NCBI GenBank assembly: GCA_900770405.1
Contig: CAAGKL010000329.1
Coordinates: 1 to 6,844 of the forward strand
Direction: 5' to 3'
DNA length: 6,844 nt
Origin: Clostridia bacterium
Lineage (GTDB): Bacteria; Bacillota; Clostridia; UBA1381
The notes under the pieces were generated by a model that was not told the DNA's origin, searched no databases, and saw nothing but the letters and a program-made list of their open reading frames with translations. Shown one piece after another: positions 4,551-6,844 of the stretch. The position numbers were made by a program, and so were the translations under genes. How positions within the stretch are numbered: position 1 is the first letter of the stretch; every line of letters starts with the position of its first letter.

Positions 4551-5546
4551 ATGAAAATTTATGTAACAATGCCGGACGACGATGTGAGGGAAAGCTTCAT
4601 CCCGGCGGCGGTGCGCGAAAGGCTTGCAAAGCTTGGCGAGGTTGAATACAATACGTCGACGCGTCAGCTCGACGCGGCGGAGCTGCGTGAAAAGCTGGCG
4701 GGTGTTGACGCGGTTATAACCGGCTGGGGGACGGCTAAGCTGGACAGGACGGTTCTTGAGGGCAACGACACACTGAAATTGATCGCGCACACCGGCGGAA
4801 CGGTAAGCTCGGTGGTGGACGATTACGCATACGGCAAGGGCATAAAGGTTTTAAGCGGAAACAATATATATGCCGAGTCGGTGGCGGAGGCGATTGTGGC
4901 GTATGCGCTTTTAGGGCTCAGAAAGATCCCGCACTATCTGGATAAGATGAGAAACAACGGCTGGTACGACGGCGCGTGCTGGGAGGGATTGCTCGATCAG
5001 ACGGTCGGATTTGTGAGCTTCGGTATGATACCGAAGCACCTTGTAAAAATGCTCAAGCCGTTCCGTGCGAAAATCAAGGTTTATTCGTCGCATATAAGTG
5101 ATGCGGAGCTTGAGAAATACGGTATGGAAAGGGCGACGATAGAGGAGGTTTTCTCGGAGTGCAAGGTGATTTCGATACATTCTGCGTACAACGAGAAAAC
5201 GCATCATATGATAAATAAGCGCCTTTTGGAGATGATACCCGACGGCGCGCTGCTGATTAACACGTCGAGGGGCGGCGTAATCGATGAGGCGGCGATGATA
5301 GAGGAGCTGAAAAAGGAGCGGTTCACGGCCGTGCTCGATGTGTATGAGCAGGAGCCGCTGCCGGCGGAATACCCGCTGCGGAATATGCCGAATGTGTACG
5401 CGGTGCCGCATATGGGCGGCCCTACATATGACAGGCGCAAGTATGTCACGATGGCGCTTGCGGATGATATTAAGAGCTATTTGCAGGGCGGCGCGCTGAA
5501 GTGCGAAATTCCGCAGTCCTATGTCGGGCATATGACAAAGCAGTAA
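4551..5546 (+). CDS. D-2-hydroxyacid dehydrogenase family protein, 331 aa
   Basis: NAD(P)-dependent dehydrogenase of the D-isomer-specific 2-hydroxyacid family (phosphoglycerate, glycerate, lactate and formate dehydrogenase relatives), of normal length. AAAGGGG (4537-4543) lies 7 bases before ATG 4551. The catalytic set is present: Arg240 in INTSRGGVID, Glu268 in VYEQEPLP, and His287 in VPHMGG. The cofactor loop is unusual. The expected GxxGxGxxG is GFVSFGMIP (153-161), with Ser156 and Pro161 at usual glycine positions. The end of beta-2 reads VYSSH, with Ser179 where an NAD-type enzyme has Asp. This suggests altered or NADP-leaning cofactor use, or a distinct subfamily. It lies 18 bp after the AraC-type gene and 13 bp before the next oxidoreductase, so it is probably cotranscribed. 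Substrate is unknown; a 2-keto or 2-hydroxy sugar acid would fit. Confidence 0.88.
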   Translation: MKIYVTMPDDDVRESFIPAAVRERLAKLGEVEYNTSTRQLDAAELREKLAGVDAVITGWGTAKLDRTVLEGNDTLKLIAHTGGTVSSVVDDYAYGKGIKVLSGNNIYAESVAEAIVAYALLGLRKIPHYLDKMRNNGWYDGACWEGLLDQTVGFVSFGMIPKHLVKMLKPFRAKIKVYSSHISDAELEKYGMERATIEEVFSECKVISIHSAYNEKTHHMINKRLLEMIPDGALLINTSRGGVIDEAAMIEELKKERFTAVLDVYEQEPLPAEYPLRNMPNVYAVPHMGGPTYDRRKYVTMALADDIKSYLQGGALKCEIPQSYVGHMTKQ

Positions 5547-5559
5547 ATGGGGTGTGAAA

Positions 5560-6417
5560 ATGGCTGTTAAAATAGGTGTCATCGGCACGGACGGCGGCAG
5601 CAAAAGCGGGCACGCGGTGGAAATATGCAAAATTATTGCCGGGAGAGACGATACGGAGGTTACGGCAATTTTCGGCGAGGATAGCGAATGTACACGCGAG
5701 CTGTATGAGACGGGCACGGTGCGGAGCATTGCATATACTCCCGAGGAGCTCGCGGCATCGGCGGACGCGGTTATGATACTGAACCGTGACGGCAGGAGAC
5801 ATAAAAAATACGCTCTGCCGCTGCTGGAGAAGGGTATGCCGGTCTTTATCGACAAGCCGATGACCTGCGATATTGGCGGGGCGGTTGAGATAGTCGATAC
5901 TGCAAAAAGAAATAATGCCGTTCTTGCCGGCGGGAGCTATATGAAGTATTCGTCGGGAATTGCCGCGCTGAAAAACGGGCTCGGCGAGATAGGGAATATA
6001 CAGTCGGGGTATTTCAGTTTTCCGATTTTCTTAAACAGCGAGCACGGCGGACTGCATTTTTATTCGCACCACCTGATAGAGGAGATGCTTGAGGTGTTCG
6101 GTGAGGGAATTGAGTCAATATCGGCATCGGTGACAGCCGGCAAGCTGACGGCAGTGGCGCACTATCCTGATTTCCCGGTGATAATGAACTATTCCGTCGA
6201 CTATCCTGCATTTTATGCGGCGGTGTACGGTGACAGGACGTCTATGACGCAGGCGCTGTCGGCGAGCGGGCTTGACGCGGTGCAGGTAGATAAGTTTATC
6301 CGGGCGGTGCGCGAGGGCAGAAGTGATTTTGATTGCGGCAGACTTGTGACTGCGGTAAAAATCAGCTGCGCACTTGAACGCGCAATAAGGGAAAATGCTC
6401 GTGTGGAAATAGAGTGA
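5560..6417 (+). CDS. Gfo/Idh/MocA-type oxidoreductase, short form, 285 aa
   Basis: Predicted NAD(P)-dependent sugar or inositol-type oxidoreductase. ATG 5560 is preferred over the in-frame GTG at 5554 because GGGG (5549-5552) lies 7 bases before the ATG, the same layout as the upstream gene. The N-terminal Rossmann part begins KIGVIGTDGGSKSGHAVEI (4-22), where the usual second glycine of GxGxxG is Asp11. The family motif EKP appears as Asp98-Lys99-Pro100 in FIDKPM. The C-terminal domain carries HFYSHHLIEEMLEVFGE (166-182), matching the region that holds the catalytic histidine, although the usual DxGxH(xx)D is only partly kept (His171 and Glu174 by my alignment). At 285 residues it is shorter than the common 330-390. 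It is probably the last gene of the AraC-type operon; a terminator lies 90 bp downstream. The substrate cannot be assigned. Confidence 0.8.
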   Translation: MAVKIGVIGTDGGSKSGHAVEICKIIAGRDDTEVTAIFGEDSECTRELYETGTVRSIAYTPEELAASADAVMILNRDGRRHKKYALPLLEKGMPVFIDKPMTCDIGGAVEIVDTAKRNNAVLAGGSYMKYSSGIAALKNGLGEIGNIQSGYFSFPIFLNSEHGGLHFYSHHLIEEMLEVFGEGIESISASVTAGKLTAVAHYPDFPVIMNYSVDYPAFYAAVYGDRTSMTQALSASGLDAVQVDKFIRAVREGRSDFDCGRLVTAVKISCALERAIRENARVEIE

Positions 6418-6432
6418 AAAAATACGCGTGCG

Positions 6433-6484
6433 AAAAAAATCCACTGTGCGGGTATTAAAAAAATCCACACACTAAAAAAATCAC
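6433..6484 (+). repeat. Three A7-TCCAC direct repeats after the oxidoreductase gene
   Basis: AAAAAAATCCAC occurs at 6433-6444 and 6457-6468, and a near copy AAAAAAATCAC at 6474-6484. Start-to-start distances are 24 and 17 bp. The A-tracts would bend DNA. The copies lie between the stop codon of the oxidoreductase gene and its terminator. They are too short and too irregularly spaced for a CRISPR array. Function is unknown. Confidence 0.6.
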
Positions 6485-6507
6485 ATATTGCAAAAATGGC
6501 TTAAAAT

Positions 6508-6540
6508 AAGGCGTTCCGAGCATTGGAGCGTCTTGTTTTT
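6508..6540 (+). terminator. Intrinsic terminator of the AraC-type/dehydrogenase operon
   Basis: AAGGCGTTCC (6508-6517) pairs with GGAGCGTCTT (6525-6534) in a 10-bp RNA stem with two G-U wobbles and a 7-base loop, followed by GTTTTT. The wobbles become A-C mismatches on the reverse strand, so the structure is specific for + strand transcripts. Confidence 0.85.
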
Positions 6541-6557
6541 ATGAAAAATTCGCGGGT

Positions 6558-6571
6558 GCGCATTCTTGCGC
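6558..6571. promoter_or_regulatory. Inverted repeat touching the -35 of the permease promoter
   Basis: GCGCA (6558-6562) and TGCGC (6567-6571) form a perfect 5-bp inverted repeat around TTCT. It ends exactly where the -35 hexamer starts (6572). This is a suitable place for a regulator, possibly the AraC-type protein or another repressor or activator; binding is not shown. Confidence 0.35.
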
Positions 6572-6600
6572 TTGAAAATATATTCGGTGTTTGTTATGAT
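6572..6600 (+). promoter_or_regulatory. Promoter of the ABC permease gene
   Basis: TTGAAA (6572-6577), a 17-bp spacer, then TATGAT (6595-6600) with an extended TGT (6592-6594). The start would be near 6607, leaving a leader of about 52 bases that contains the AAAGGGAG ribosome binding site (6643-6650). Confidence 0.8.
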
Positions 6601-6658
6601 AAAACCGACGAGAAAGAAAGCCCGAAGCGGCTTTGGTTTGTGAAAGGGAGAATAGAAT

Positions 6659-6844
6659 ATGGATGCGTCACTCGGAGCTAAAAGAAAATCGGGCATAGCG
6701 GAGACCGTGAGTTATGTGAAAAAGCACAGACAGCTGTATCTGCTGTTGCTGCCCGGTCTGCTGCACTACATAATTTTCAGATATGTACCGTTGTTCGGCA
6801 TTTCGGTTGCATTTAAGGATTTTAACATTTATAAGGGAATAACG
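6659..6844 (+). CDS. Carbohydrate ABC transporter permease, LplB/MsmF-like, N-terminal part
   Basis: The first 62 codons of an inner-membrane permease subunit; the frame is open to the window end. ATG 6659 follows AAAGGGAG (6643-6650) at 8 bases. A short basic cytoplasmic tail is followed by the first membrane segment from about residue 27 (LYLLLLPGLLHYIIF), then RYVPLFGISVAFKDFN and YKGI. This LPGL...F.YVP..G..AFKD pattern is characteristic of the first helix and periplasmic turn of LplB-type permeases, which pair with a second permease and a lipoprotein binding protein to import oligosaccharides. Those partners would be expected just downstream, outside the window. It has its own promoter, separated from the AraC-type operon by a terminator, but the adjacency suggests it is a target of that regulator. 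Confidence 0.9.
   Translation, partial: MDASLGAKRKSGIAETVSYVKKHRQLYLLLLPGLLHYIIFRYVPLFGISVAFKDFNIYKGIT

Noticed and set aside
4179..4790. 203-codon open frame on the - strand
   Set aside because: It lies antisense to the AraC DNA-binding domain and the start of the hydroxyacid dehydrogenase; its translation has no family features.
4911..5855. 314-codon open frame on the - strand
   Set aside because: It runs antisense across the ends of two well-supported + strand dehydrogenase genes, shows no recognisable domain, and is explained by the high third-position GC of those genes.
6433..6484. CRISPR array
   Set aside because: The repeats are only 11-12 bp, AT-homopolymeric, and unevenly spaced at 24 and 17 bp, with no cas genes.
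6541..6681. 46-codon + strand frame starting right after the terminator
   Set aside because: There is no RBS (it is preceded by the T-tract), it covers the permease promoter and overlaps the permease start in another frame.

Overview
The window looks like a chromosomal segment from an anaerobic, Gram-positive Clostridia-type bacterium (Lachnospiraceae/Oscillospirales-like). This is an inference from protein style: a four-Cys mini-protein of a type I associate with Clostridia, a membrane-bound AraC-type sensor-regulator, and an LplB-type sugar ABC permease. It also rests on consensus sigma-A promoters with extended -10 elements and strong GGAGG/GGGG ribosome binding sites. All supported genes are on the + strand. 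Coding DNA has moderate GC and the intergenic DNA is clearly AT-rich.

Layout. (1) 3-515: the C-terminal part of lysA (diaminopimelate decarboxylase), cut by the window edge. (2) 543-2082: a compact three-gene operon with its own promoter and a near-perfect intrinsic terminator. It encodes a VOC/glyoxalase-fold protein, a gluconate 5-dehydrogenase/KduD-like SDR dehydrogenase, and a 58-residue four-cysteine protein. (3) 2083-2483: a 400-bp AT-rich gap with no convincing protein gene but dense signals: three good + strand promoters, several palindromes, a duplicated motif pair and a 17-codon ORF with a good RBS. (4) 2484-6540: an operon of a two-TM AraC-family sensor-regulator, a D-2-hydroxyacid dehydrogenase with an altered Rossmann glycine motif, and a short Gfo/Idh/MocA-type oxidoreductase. 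It ends in an intrinsic terminator preceded by three copies of an A7-TCCAC-type repeat. (5) 6572-6844: a consensus promoter and the first 62 codons of an LplB-type carbohydrate ABC permease, cut by the window end.

Functional picture (inference). The region after lysA looks like a carbohydrate or sugar-acid utilisation locus. The extracytoplasmic sensor of the AraC protein would detect a ligand. The permease, with components beyond the window, would import a (oligo)saccharide. Three different NAD(P)-dependent oxidoreductases (SDR, D-2-hydroxyacid dehydrogenase, Gfo/Idh) would interconvert keto and hydroxy forms of a sugar or sugar acid. The substrate cannot be read from the sequence. No CRISPR array, tRNA, rRNA, insertion sequence or phage gene was seen. 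I did not find a clearly new defence or mobile system. The most unusual items are the degenerate cofactor motifs of the two dehydrogenases, the four-Cys mini-protein in a metabolic operon, and the signal-dense leader in front of the AraC gene.
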